In this document: piece after piece, positions 1 through 5,266 of the stretch | How the letters are laid out: the number at the start of each line of letters is the position of its first letter | How positions within the stretch are numbered: position 1 is the stretch's first letter | Assembly: GCA_017964055.1 (NCBI GenBank) | Contig: JAGCSS010000394.1 | Coordinates: forward strand, 1-5,266 | Reading direction: 5' to 3' | Length of the DNA: 5,266 bases | From: Lachnospiraceae bacterium | GTDB taxonomy: Bacteria > Bacillota > Clostridia > Lachnospirales > Lachnospiraceae | Position numbers and translations under genes: made by a program | The notes under the pieces: model-generated | Database searches by the model: none | Seen by the model: the letters and a program-made list of their open reading frames with translations, nothing else | Told to the model about the DNA's origin: nothing

Positions 1-413
1 AGTCCAAGAACCGTTTCCGTGACAAGTTCGAGCAGACGCTGAGCATTATCCCTTATCCCCAGATACTCTAAATTTCCGCAGCCACAGGGCAGCGCGTGAA
101 CAAGCTGTTCGAGTCCATAGAGGTCGTTATCCAGAACCAGAACCTCAGGGTAAAAACGGGTGTGTTAAACGAGATCATGGCAGAGGCAGTTGTGCTCCAG
201 CAGCCTCCCACAGACAAGGGCAAGAGACTCAAGCTCTATTACATCACGCAGGTATCGGTCAAGCCCCCGACATTCGTTATTTTCTGCAACGACAAGGAGC
301 TTTTCCATTTCTCGTACCAGCGCTACATTGAGAATAAGATTCGCGAAGCATTCGGCTTCTCGGGCACTTCGATCAGGATACTCATCCGCGAGAGAAGCGA
401 AAAAGAACAGTAA
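1..413 (+). CDS. der: Ribosome biogenesis GTPase Der (EngA), C-terminal part, 5' end outside window, interrupted by an in-frame TAA
   Basis: Der is an essential double-GTPase that helps assemble the 50S ribosomal subunit. Only the end of GTPase domain 2 and the C-terminal KH-like domain are in the window. Codons run in the frame starting at base 3. The segment before base 69 reads as the stretch leading to the last strand of the G domain (…IIPYPQIL), and the G5 motif SAATGQRV follows at 75-98. The KH-like domain then shows the family hallmarks LRVKTGVLNE, YYITQVSVKPPTFVIF, LFHFSYQRYIENKIREAFGF and IRILIRER, ending at a normal TAA (411-413). A TAA at 69-71 breaks the frame where relatives carry Phe or Tyr; both sides stay in register, so it is a substitution and not a frameshift. 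A GTG at 96-98 with a weak AGGG upstream could start a 105-codon fragment, but that would not be a functional Der. The family call is secure; whether the gene is intact is not. Confidence 0.9.
69..71 (+). other. In-frame TAA nonsense codon inside der
   Basis: Seen directly: the frame reads …CAG ATA CTC TAA ATT TCC GCA…, giving Q-I-L-stop-I-S-A. Der proteins normally have an aromatic residue here (as in LFISA or LYISA). One base change from TAC or TAT would produce it. The other complete genes in the window end in TAA, TAG or TGA at the expected family lengths, so stop-codon reassignment is unlikely. A sequencing or assembly error, or a real nonsense allele, are the main explanations. Confidence 0.8.
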
Positions 414-427
414 GAGGTTATTTTGAA

Positions 428-1087
428 ATGAGTCTTGCTACCGAAATACTATTGTGCATAGTCAGCGGATATCTGATCGGCACATTTTCGACGAGCTATA
501 TCATAGGCAAAACAAATCATCTCGATATCAGGAACTACGGAAGCGGCAACGCCGGCACGACGAACGCCTTCAGGGTAATGGGCAAAAAGGCCGGGATCAT
601 CACGTTTATCGGTGATTTCCTGAAAGCCTTCATCCCGCTCATGATCATGAAATATGTGCTCCTGCGCGGGGCAGATGAGTGCAGCCTGCTGATGCTCGTT
701 TTCGGCATCATGTGCGTTATCGGACACAATTATCCGGTATGGCTTCACTTTAAGGGCGGAAAGGGCATTGCTGCAACAGGCGGCGTGTTCGTAGCGTTCG
801 ATCCCTGGATACTGATCCCCGGCGTGATCATTTTCGGAGGAGTCATATATCTTTCAAAGTATGTTTCGCTCGGATCGATATGCGTATCCATGCTTTTCCC
901 TATCTGGGTTATACTCACAAAGTCCGCGGATCCTTACTACGGCTGGCTTATCGCCATAACCTTCCTGTTTACTGCGTCTGCGCTTTTCAGACATCGCTCG
1001 AACATCGTAAGGCTGGCCCACGGCACCGAGAACAGGATCGGAGAGCATGTGGACCCCAATGCCGCGGCTTCAAAGGATAAAGAATAG
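428..1087 (+). CDS. plsY: Acyl-phosphate:glycerol-3-phosphate acyltransferase PlsY
   Basis: PlsY is an integral membrane enzyme that moves the acyl chain of acyl-phosphate (made by PlsX) to position 1 of sn-glycerol-3-phosphate, giving lysophosphatidic acid, the first committed step of phospholipid synthesis. The 219-residue protein has all family signatures: GSGNAGTTNAFR at 38-49, GHNYPVWLHFKGGKGIA at 99-115, and the C-terminal HRSNIVRLAHGTENRI at 189-204. Hydrophobic segments lie at about 5-24, 56-80, 86-100, 118-142, 147-165 and 170-187, fitting a multi-pass protein. The ATG lies 10 nt after AAGAGG (412-417), which overlaps the der stop codon, so translation is probably linked to der. The next gene, gpsA, makes its substrate. 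Length is typical and no key motif is missing. Confidence 0.96.
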   Translation: MSLATEILLCIVSGYLIGTFSTSYIIGKTNHLDIRNYGSGNAGTTNAFRVMGKKAGIITFIGDFLKAFIPLMIMKYVLLRGADECSLLMLVFGIMCVIGHNYPVWLHFKGGKGIAATGGVFVAFDPWILIPGVIIFGGVIYLSKYVSLGSICVSMLFPIWVILTKSADPYYGWLIAITFLFTASALFRHRSNIVRLAHGTENRIGEHVDPNAAASKDKE

Positions 1088-1100
1088 ATCATGGTATTTT

Positions 1101-1106
1101 AGGAGG
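1101..1106 (+). promoter_or_regulatory. Shine-Dalgarno of gpsA
   Basis: A perfect AGGAGG sits 7 nt before the ATG at 1114 and decides that start. The ATG at 1107 directly after it is out of frame and too close to be used. Confidence 0.85.
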
Positions 1107-1113
1107 ATGGGAA

Positions 1114-2124
1114 ATGTCAGTTACCGTACTGGGTGCCGGTACTTGGGGCACCGCGATCACTATACTTCTCGCGAATAAGGGCAAGGATGTTATTCTCTGG
1201 TCAAAGCTGGAGAATGAGATAAAGACTCTCGAGGCAGACCGCAGCTATATCAAGAACCTTCCGGGCGCCGTGCTCCCGGATTCGGTGAAGCTCACCTGCG
1301 ACTATGAGTACGCCTGCAAAACATCCGATCCCGAGCTCATAGTTTTTGCAGTTGCTTCGCCTTTTGTGCGCTCCACTGCACATCTTGTAAGTCCTTATAT
1401 CAGGGAAGGACAGAGGATAGTCAATGTAGCGAAGGGTATCGAAGAGTCCACGCTCTATACTCTGCTCGACATACTCAACGAGGAGATCCCGCAGGGCAAC
1501 AATTCCGTGCTTTCTGGCCCGAGCCATGCGGAAGAGGTGAGCCGTCTGATACCTACTACAGTTGTAGTCGCGTCTCATGACCGCGCCACCGCAGAGTTTT
1601 TGCAGGATATGTTCATGACAGATACCTTCAGGGTTTATACGAGTGACGACGTGATCGGCGTTGAGCTCGGAGGTTCCGTTAAAAATGTCATCGCGCTCGC
1701 AGCCGGCATGTCCGACGGACTCGGCTTCGGTGACAATACCAAGGCCGCGCTGATGACCAGAGGCCTTGCCGAGATCAGCCGCCTCGGACTTGCGATGGGC
1801 GCAAAGCTCGAGACTCTGTGCGGACTTTCGGGCATAGGCGATCTGTTCGTTACCTGTACATCGCATCACAGCCGTAACTGGAAGGCCGGCAATCTGATCG
1901 GACAGGGCATGGATACCGAATCCGCGATGAAGGAAGTCAATCAGGTGGTTGAGGGCGTGCACTGCGCCAAGGCCGCATTAAAGCTGGCTAAAAAATATAA
2001 TATAGAGATGCCTATCGTCGAGCAGGTCAACAAGATCCTTTTCGAAGGAAAATCTGCCCGCGAAGCCGTTTCGGAGCTTCTGCTCCGCGAAAGAAGGGCC
2101 GAGCACGGCTCTATGGACTGGTAA
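1114..2124 (+). CDS. gpsA: NAD(P)+-dependent glycerol-3-phosphate dehydrogenase GpsA
   Basis: GpsA is a cytoplasmic enzyme that reduces dihydroxyacetone phosphate to sn-glycerol-3-phosphate, the backbone for phospholipids. The 336-residue protein is full length for the family. An N-terminal Rossmann fold carries the dinucleotide-binding GAGTWG at 7-12. KGIEE at 107-111 holds the conserved substrate-site lysine, and GPSHAEEV at 135-142 is a family signature. The C-terminal helical domain has GGSVKNVIALAAG with the catalytic lysine at 190, NTKAALMTRG at 208-217, GLSGIGDLFVTCTS at 237-250 and the conserved RN pair at 254-255. It follows plsY by 26 nt and supplies the acceptor that PlsY acylates, so co-transcription is metabolically sensible. 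In Bacillus gpsA also lies just downstream of der, which supports a Firmicute origin. No defects seen. Confidence 0.97.
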   Translation: MSVTVLGAGTWGTAITILLANKGKDVILWSKLENEIKTLEADRSYIKNLPGAVLPDSVKLTCDYEYACKTSDPELIVFAVASPFVRSTAHLVSPYIREGQRIVNVAKGIEESTLYTLLDILNEEIPQGNNSVLSGPSHAEEVSRLIPTTVVVASHDRATAEFLQDMFMTDTFRVYTSDDVIGVELGGSVKNVIALAAGMSDGLGFGDNTKAALMTRGLAEISRLGLAMGAKLETLCGLSGIGDLFVTCTSHHSRNWKAGNLIGQGMDTESAMKEVNQVVEGVHCAKAALKLAKKYNIEMPIVEQVNKILFEGKSAREAVSELLLRERRAEHGSMDW

Positions 2125-2134
2125 TGACGTTTGA

Positions 2135-2158
2135 CCGGTCCTTAAATAAGCGGACCGG
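2135..2158 (+). repeat. Inverted repeat (hairpin) between gpsA and udk
   Basis: CCGGTCC (2135-2141) and GGACCGG (2152-2158) are perfect 7-bp complementary arms around a 10-nt A/T-rich loop. No T-run follows (the next bases are A-rich), so it is not a standard intrinsic terminator. In RNA it could act as a processing site, stability element or weak pause between gpsA and udk. The function is not shown by the sequence. Confidence 0.55.
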
Positions 2159-2171
2159 AAACGATAAAAAC

Positions 2172-2177
2172 GGGAGG
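2172..2177 (+). promoter_or_regulatory. Shine-Dalgarno that sets the udk start
   Basis: GGGAGG lies 7 nt before the ATG at 2185 but only 1 nt before the in-frame TTG at 2179. This makes the ATG the correct start and the two-codon-longer version unlikely. Confidence 0.8.
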
Positions 2178-2184
2178 TTTGGCC

Positions 2185-2799
2185 ATGAGTGACTGTATCA
2201 TCATCGGTATCGCGGGAGGCACCGCGTCCGGAAAGACAACCGTAGCACAGAAGATCAAAGAGGTATTCGGTAGCAACGTCGAGCTTGTATCGCACGATTA
2301 TTATTACCTGCCTCACAATGACATGACCTATGAGGAGCGTACGAAGATCAATTACGATCATCCGAACGCTTTCGAAACCGACCGTCTTATACGCGATATC
2401 CGCGATCTGAAGGCAGGAAAGGCCGTAGATGTTCCGGTATACGATTTCACGATCCACAACAGGGTCGATGATACCGTCAGGGTCGAGCCCAAACGCGTTA
2501 TAATCGTCGAGGGCATTCTTGTATTTGAGAATGAGGAGCTCAGGAGTCTGATGGATATCAAGATATTTGTCGATACGGATTCCGATGAGAGACTGGCCAG
2601 GAGGATACTCCGTGATGTTAAGGAAAGAGGGCGCTCGCTCGATTCCGTGCTCACGCAGTACACCACGACGGTTAAGCCGATGCACGATCAGTTCGTCGAG
2701 CCCTCCAAGCGTTACGCGGACGTTATCATACCCCGCGGAGGACAGAACAGCGTTGCGCTGGAGATGATCAACGAGAGGATAAAGAGCATCCTCAGATGA
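2185..2799 (+). CDS. udk: Uridine kinase (uridine/cytidine kinase family)
   Basis: Udk phosphorylates uridine, and usually cytidine, to UMP or CMP using a nucleoside triphosphate, in the cytoplasmic pyrimidine salvage pathway. The 204-residue protein is of normal family length. The Walker A P-loop GGTASGKT is at 11-18. SHDYYY (36-41) and NYDHPNAF (56-63) are conserved uridine kinase segments, followed by VPVYDFTIHNR (83-93). The Walker B-like strand VIIVEGIL is at 105-112, and the arginine-rich lid region with DERLARRILRD at 134-144 precedes VKPMHDQFVEPSKRYADVIIP at 163-183. It lies 60 nt after gpsA, the last gene before a strong terminator, so it likely shares the operon transcript. The tie to lipid synthesis is positional only. 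A phosphoribulokinase-like relative is possible, but the motifs fit Udk best. Confidence 0.93.
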   Translation: MSDCIIIGIAGGTASGKTTVAQKIKEVFGSNVELVSHDYYYLPHNDMTYEERTKINYDHPNAFETDRLIRDIRDLKAGKAVDVPVYDFTIHNRVDDTVRVEPKRVIIVEGILVFENEELRSLMDIKIFVDTDSDERLARRILRDVKERGRSLDSVLTQYTTTVKPMHDQFVEPSKRYADVIIPRGGQNSVALEMINERIKSILR

Positions 2800-2857
2800 G
2801 CTTAATTCCGATATAATGTAGTCTATACATGATTCAAAATAATTCTTAAATATTTCT

Positions 2858-2902
2858 ACTGGATATTTTGTTGTAATTTTTTCCAAAATATCCAGTTTTT
2901 TT
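2858..2902 (+). terminator. Strong intrinsic terminator ending the der–plsY–gpsA–udk unit
   Basis: A perfect 12-bp stem, CTGGATATTTTG (2859-2870) with CAAAATATCCAG (2884-2895), encloses a 13-nt loop and is followed by seven T residues (2896-2902). A2858 can pair with T2896 to extend the stem. No comparable T-run exists for the opposite strand, so it acts on the + strand, 59 nt past the udk stop. The bases 2800-2857 before it are A/T-rich with nothing recognisable. Confidence 0.93.
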
Positions 2903-2913
2903 GTTCAATTTTC

Positions 2914-2942
2914 TTGACAAAATTGTGTCAGCCTTGTAATAT
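2914..2942 (+). promoter_or_regulatory. Sigma-A-type promoter of the NlpC/P60 gene
   Basis: A consensus -35 box TTGACA (2914-2919) is followed after 17 nt by TAATAT (2937-2942; 4 of 6 matches to TATAAT), with TG directly upstream. The predicted transcript start is near 2949, giving a leader of about 50 nt. The promoter starts 11 nt after the preceding terminator's T-run, which fits a separate transcription unit. Confidence 0.75.
2915..2930. promoter_or_regulatory. Candidate operator: palindrome overlapping the -35 box
   Basis: TGACAAAATTGTGTCA is a near-perfect palindrome (14 of 16 positions symmetric, arms TGACA/TGTCA). It covers most of the -35 box and the start of the spacer, where a bound dimer would block RNA polymerase. 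I cannot assign a regulator, and short palindromes do arise by chance in A/T-rich DNA. Confidence 0.35.
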
Positions 2943-2954
2943 AGTCAATGGAAT

Positions 2955-2971
2955 TGTAATAAAAACGTAAT
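2955..2971 (+). promoter_or_regulatory. Candidate WalR-like direct repeat in the NlpC/P60 leader
   Basis: TGTAAT (2955-2960) and CGTAAT (2966-2971) are hexamers separated by five A residues. The known WalR (YycF/VicR) box of Firmicutes is TGTWAH-N5-TGTWAH, so this matches at 11 of 12 defined positions. Another TGTAAT lies at 2935-2940. WalRK controls many cell-wall hydrolases with NlpC/P60 or related domains, which fits the gene downstream. The site lies just after the predicted transcript start, where binding would more likely repress. Inference only. Confidence 0.35.
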
Positions 2972-2986
2972 ATTTGACTTTTCAAC

Positions 2987-2993
2987 AGGAGGT
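2987..2993 (+). promoter_or_regulatory. Shine-Dalgarno selecting a TTG start for the NlpC/P60 gene
   Basis: AGGAGGT sits 9 nt before TTG at 3002. No ATG or GTG in frame lies near it, and starting at the TTG gives a complete signal peptide, so TTG is the likely start codon. Confidence 0.85.
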
Positions 2994-3001
2994 AAGCAGT
3001 C

Positions 3002-4105
3002 TTGAAATTGACAGGATTTAAGAAATTAAGTTTAATACTTTCAATTTCTCTAATTGTATGCCTTTTGGGGGGAACGACATACGTCAGTGCAGGTTTTTTG
3101 TCGGGGGATGAAGCACTGGGAGGAGTTTCGTATTTCTTAGAGAAATACTACGAAAGAGTCGGCAATGATGATGAAGGTGCTTCGGGTGCATTGCTTGCTG
3201 ACGAAGTCACGATCCCGGAAAATGTTGCGATAGCAAATGTCAATGATTATGTTAATATTCGTTCCGGCGCGGGTACCTCATACGGAGTAGTAGGTTACCT
3301 GCCGAAGAATGGCATGTGTACCGTCCTTGAACTTACTGAGGACAACAGCTGGGCAAAGATCGAATCCGGTGCTGTTACGGGATACGTATCATGCGAGTAT
3401 CTGTACACGGGCGAAGAGGGAAGAAAAAAGGCGGAACAGCTGGCAAAGCTTATGGCTACCGTTAATGCCGGAACCGTTAATTTCCGTTCGACACCCGATA
3501 CGATAAGCGATGATAACATTCTTGCTACAGTTACCAACGGTGAAGCTCTTGTAGTCATCGAAGAGACTGTTGTTAATAAGGACGATGAAACGACTCTCTG
3601 GGTCAAGGCATATCTGGACGATATGGAAGGCTATATAGCCAAGCGTTTTGTTACGGTTGCCTATGACTGGGTGAGAGCGGTTTCCATGACATCCATAGTC
3701 GGAGCTGATTCCGCAAGCAATCTGTCCTCGCTTCGCGCGGCCATCGTTATAGAGGCCAAGAAGCACATCGGACTGAAGTATGTCTGGGGCGGCAATTCGT
3801 TAAAGACAGGTGCCGACTGCTCAGGCTTCTGCCTTGCGGTTTACAGAGCGGTAGGCATCAGCACAAAGAGCATGCCCCGTACCTCCACCGAGCTTGCGTC
3901 TTGCTCGAAGGGCAAGAAGGTTTCATTATCTTCGGCTAAGCCCGGAGACCTGGTATTCTACGGTGACAAGTCCGGACATGTAAACCATGTCGCGATCTAC
4001 ATCGGAAACGGCCAGATCATTCATGAGGCAGGAAGAGCCAGCGGCTGCAAGATCTCATCGGTTAATTACCGTACGCCGCTTAAGATAAAGAACTTTATCG
4101 ACTGA
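3002..4105 (+). CDS. Secreted NlpC/P60 peptidoglycan endopeptidase with two SH3b domains
   Basis: Probably a cell-wall hydrolase exported by the Sec pathway that cuts the peptide stems of peptidoglycan, as other NlpC/P60 enzymes do (typically the D-Glu–diamino acid bond). The 367-residue protein opens with a signal peptide: lysines at 2, 7 and 8, a hydrophobic core at 9-24, and likely cleavage after VSA (residue 30). C20 is not in a proper lipobox, so it is probably not a lipoprotein. An acidic segment (about 31-72) leads to SH3b domain 1 (about 75-136, with YVNIRSGAGTSYGVVG) and SH3b domain 2 (about 152-218, with VNFRST and EGYIAKRFV), presumed wall-binding. The C-terminal NlpC/P60 domain (about 243-367) has the catalytic cysteine in DCSGF (C273), histidine H329 in NHVAIYIG, and third polar residue H341. 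It is a monocistronic unit between two terminators. The first 20 or so codons are A/T-rich, common at the start of secreted genes. The exact bond cut cannot be read from sequence. Confidence 0.93.
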   Translation: MKLTGFKKLSLILSISLIVCLLGGTTYVSAGFLSGDEALGGVSYFLEKYYERVGNDDEGASGALLADEVTIPENVAIANVNDYVNIRSGAGTSYGVVGYLPKNGMCTVLELTEDNSWAKIESGAVTGYVSCEYLYTGEEGRKKAEQLAKLMATVNAGTVNFRSTPDTISDDNILATVTNGEALVVIEETVVNKDDETTLWVKAYLDDMEGYIAKRFVTVAYDWVRAVSMTSIVGADSASNLSSLRAAIVIEAKKHIGLKYVWGGNSLKTGADCSGFCLAVYRAVGISTKSMPRTSTELASCSKGKKVSLSSAKPGDLVFYGDKSGHVNHVAIYIGNGQIIHEAGRASGCKISSVNYRTPLKIKNFID

Positions 4106-4140
4106 GAGGAATTTTGAAAAAATATCTGTGGGTTTACAGG

Positions 4141-4174
4141 AAGCTGTGTCCGGAAGGGCGCAGCTTTTCTTTTT
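4141..4174 (+). terminator. Intrinsic terminator of the NlpC/P60 gene
   Basis: An 11-bp stem (4141-4151 with 4156-4166, including two G·U pairs) is capped by GGAA, a GNRA-type tetraloop, and runs into TTTTCTTTTT (4165-4174). It begins 35 nt after the stop codon, which separates this gene from mutS. Confidence 0.88.
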
Positions 4175-4200
4175 GGCATCGGATCGGCGGGGAGATTTGT

Positions 4201-4229
4201 TTGCAATATCGATGGCAAAATGTTAAAAT
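4201..4229 (+). promoter_or_regulatory. Sigma-A-type promoter of mutS with extended -10
   Basis: TTGCAA (4201-4206; 4 of 6 to TTGACA), a 17-nt spacer, then TAAAAT (4224-4229; 5 of 6 to TATAAT) preceded by TGT, giving an extended -10 (TGnTAAAAT). The predicted start of transcription is near 4236, leaving a leader of about 35 nt. GGAGGG (4255-4260) lies 10 nt before the mutS ATG. Confidence 0.7.
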
Positions 4230-4270
4230 ACTTTAGTTAGGGAAGAAAGATTTCGGAGGGATTTGGCAGT

Positions 4271-5266
4271 ATGCCTGAGCAGTCGTTGACTAAGCTTTCG
4301 GAGATCAACATCGATGATGTTACTCCGGGTTTTAAGCAATATATAGAGGTTAAACAGAAGTACCCGGACTGTATTCTGTTCTACAGGCTCGGCGATTTTT
4401 ATGAGATGTTCTTTGACGATGCCGTCATCGCATCGAGAGAGCTCGAGCTCACTCTGACAGCGAAGGCCTGCGGGCTGGAGCTTCGTGCCGCCATGTGCGG
4501 GATCCCTTATCATGCCTACGAAAACAATATGAACAGGCTGGTGGAGAACGGCTATAAGGTCGCGATCTGCGAGCAGGTGGAAGACCCCAAGCTTGCGAAG
4601 GGTCTGGTTAAGCGCGAGGTTATCCGCATTGTTACCCCCGGTACCAATATTTCCGCCCAGTCGCTCGAGGAGTCGAAAAACAACTACCTGATGTGCCTGT
4701 ATTATACAGGCGATGTTTTCGGACTGTCGTTTGTCGATGTATCGACCGGAGATTTCCATGTGACGGAGTGTGAGACGGCCGGCAGGGTGCTCGACGAGAT
4801 CAATGCCTATGCGCCGTCCGAGATCGTTTGCAATGCGGCTGCGCAGATGAGCGGCGTGGATCTCGATCTGCTGCGCGAGCGCGATCGTATCTGTATCTCT
4901 TCGCTGGATGAGACCTTTTTTGATGAAACAGAGGGCAAAAAGCTGCTCTGCGAACATTTTAAGGTCGACAGCATCGAAAAACTGGGGCTCTCAGGATATG
5001 AGTTCGGCGTTATCTCGGCTGCGGCGGTGCTCAGATTCCTTTACGAGACTCAGATGATCTCGCTGGAACATATCACGTCTGTTCTGCCTTATGTGAACGG
5101 CAGATACATGATCATAGACAATTCGACCAGACGCAATCTCGAGCTGTGCGAGACACTGCGCGAGAAGAACCGAAGAGGTTCGCTGCTCTGGGTCGTGGAT
5201 AAAACGAAGACCGCTATGGGAGCCCGTATGCTCAGGACCTTTAGCGAGCAGCCCATGCTTGACAGG
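4271..5266 (+). CDS. mutS: DNA mismatch repair protein MutS, N-terminal part, cut by window end
   Basis: MutS recognises mispaired and looped bases and recruits MutL to start mismatch repair. The frame is open for 332 codons from ATG 4271 to the last base, about 40% of the usual 850-900 residues. The N-terminal mismatch-binding domain carries FYRLGDFYEMFFDDA with the F-x-E motif at F43 and E45; the Phe stacks on the mispaired base. AAMCGIPYHAYENNMNRLVENGYKVAICEQVED is the next conserved stretch (it continues into REVIRIVTPGT). The connector domain follows (about 135-275, including FGLSFVDVSTGDF). The start of the core domain is at about 281 onward (IIDNSTRRNLEL, then KTAMGARMLR). The ATPase and helix-turn-helix ends lie outside the window. 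It has its own promoter. In many Firmicutes mutL follows mutS; this cannot be checked here. The F-x-E motif makes it a MutS1 and not MutS2. Confidence 0.97.
   Translation, partial: MPEQSLTKLSEINIDDVTPGFKQYIEVKQKYPDCILFYRLGDFYEMFFDDAVIASRELELTLTAKACGLELRAAMCGIPYHAYENNMNRLVENGYKVAICEQVEDPKLAKGLVKREVIRIVTPGTNISAQSLEESKNNYLMCLYYTGDVFGLSFVDVSTGDFHVTECETAGRVLDEINAYAPSEIVCNAAAQMSGVDLDLLRERDRICISSLDETFFDETEGKKLLCEHFKVDSIEKLGLSGYEFGVISAAAVLRFLYETQMISLEHITSVLPYVNGRYMIIDNSTRRNLELCETLREKNRRGSLLWVVDKTKTAMGARMLRTFSEQPMLDR

Noticed and set aside
69..71. Stop-codon reassignment or programmed recoding of TAA
   Set aside because: der itself ends with TAA at the expected family C-terminus, and the other genes stop normally. 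No known recoding system uses an isolated TAA in der.
1201..1962. Minus-strand open frame of 253 codons opposite gpsA
   Set aside because: It lies wholly inside conserved gpsA, with no start context or domain; a shadow frame.
2131..2136. TTGACC in the gpsA–udk gap as a -35 box for a udk promoter
   Set aside because: No -10-like hexamer lies at the right distance; the expected position falls in the GC-rich right arm of the hairpin.
2812..2817. TATAAT just after the udk stop codon, as a possible promoter
   Set aside because: No acceptable -35 box lies 16-18 nt upstream, and a strong terminator follows within about 50 nt with no gene between.
1978..2886. Long minus-strand open frame (302 codons) opposite udk and the gpsA end
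   Set aside because: It is antisense to two well-conserved genes, starts inside the terminator region, and its translation has no recognisable domain. It is a by-product of codon bias on the + strand.
3059..3061. Signal peptide Cys20 as a lipoprotein attachment site
   Set aside because: The residues before it (L-I-V-C) lack the small residue expected at -1 of a lipobox, while a good signal peptidase I site (VSA) lies 10 residues later.
4114..4236. Possible 40-codon ORF starting at TTG 4114 (begins MKKYLWVYRKL), shortly after GAGAGG
   Set aside because: The ribosome site to TTG spacing is only about 4 nt, the frame runs straight through a well-formed intrinsic terminator and the mutS promoter, and the residues resemble nothing I know.
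4223..4957. Minus-strand open frame of 244 codons opposite mutS
   Set aside because: The + strand here encodes an unmistakable MutS N-terminus. The minus frame extends across the mutS promoter and has no family resemblance.

Overview
This window is 5,266 bp of ordinary-looking bacterial chromosome with every recognisable gene on the + strand. The Der–PlsY–GpsA gene order, the strong AGGAGG-type ribosome binding sites, the TTG start and the protein sequences point to a low-to-mid GC Firmicute. A member of the Clostridia (Lachnospiraceae/Oscillospiraceae-like) is the best guess. This is inference from sequence familiarity, not a database result.

Region 1 (1-2902) reads as one transcription unit. 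It holds the C-terminal end of the ribosome-assembly GTPase Der, then plsY, gpsA and udk, and closes with a strong intrinsic terminator (2858-2902). The gaps are 14, 26 and 60 nt. GpsA makes sn-glycerol-3-phosphate and PlsY acylates it, so the two middle genes catalyse consecutive steps that start phospholipid synthesis. Udk (uridine kinase) belongs to pyrimidine salvage. The Der frame has an in-frame TAA at 69-71, exactly where the family has an aromatic residue just before the G5 'SA' motif. This is the oddest thing in the window.

Region 2 (2903-4174) is a single-gene unit. It has a sigma-A-like promoter, overlapped and followed by candidate operator sequences, then a strong Shine-Dalgarno with a TTG start. 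The gene encodes a secreted cell-wall hydrolase (signal peptide, two SH3b domains, NlpC/P60 peptidase). An intrinsic terminator with a GNRA loop follows.

Region 3 (4175-5266) has its own extended -10 promoter and the first 332 codons of mutS (DNA mismatch repair), cut by the window end.

I found no tRNA, rRNA, CRISPR array, insertion sequence, phage gene or convincing minus-strand gene. I do not see an undescribed system here. The points worth checking are the Der nonsense codon and the regulatory region of the NlpC/P60 gene.
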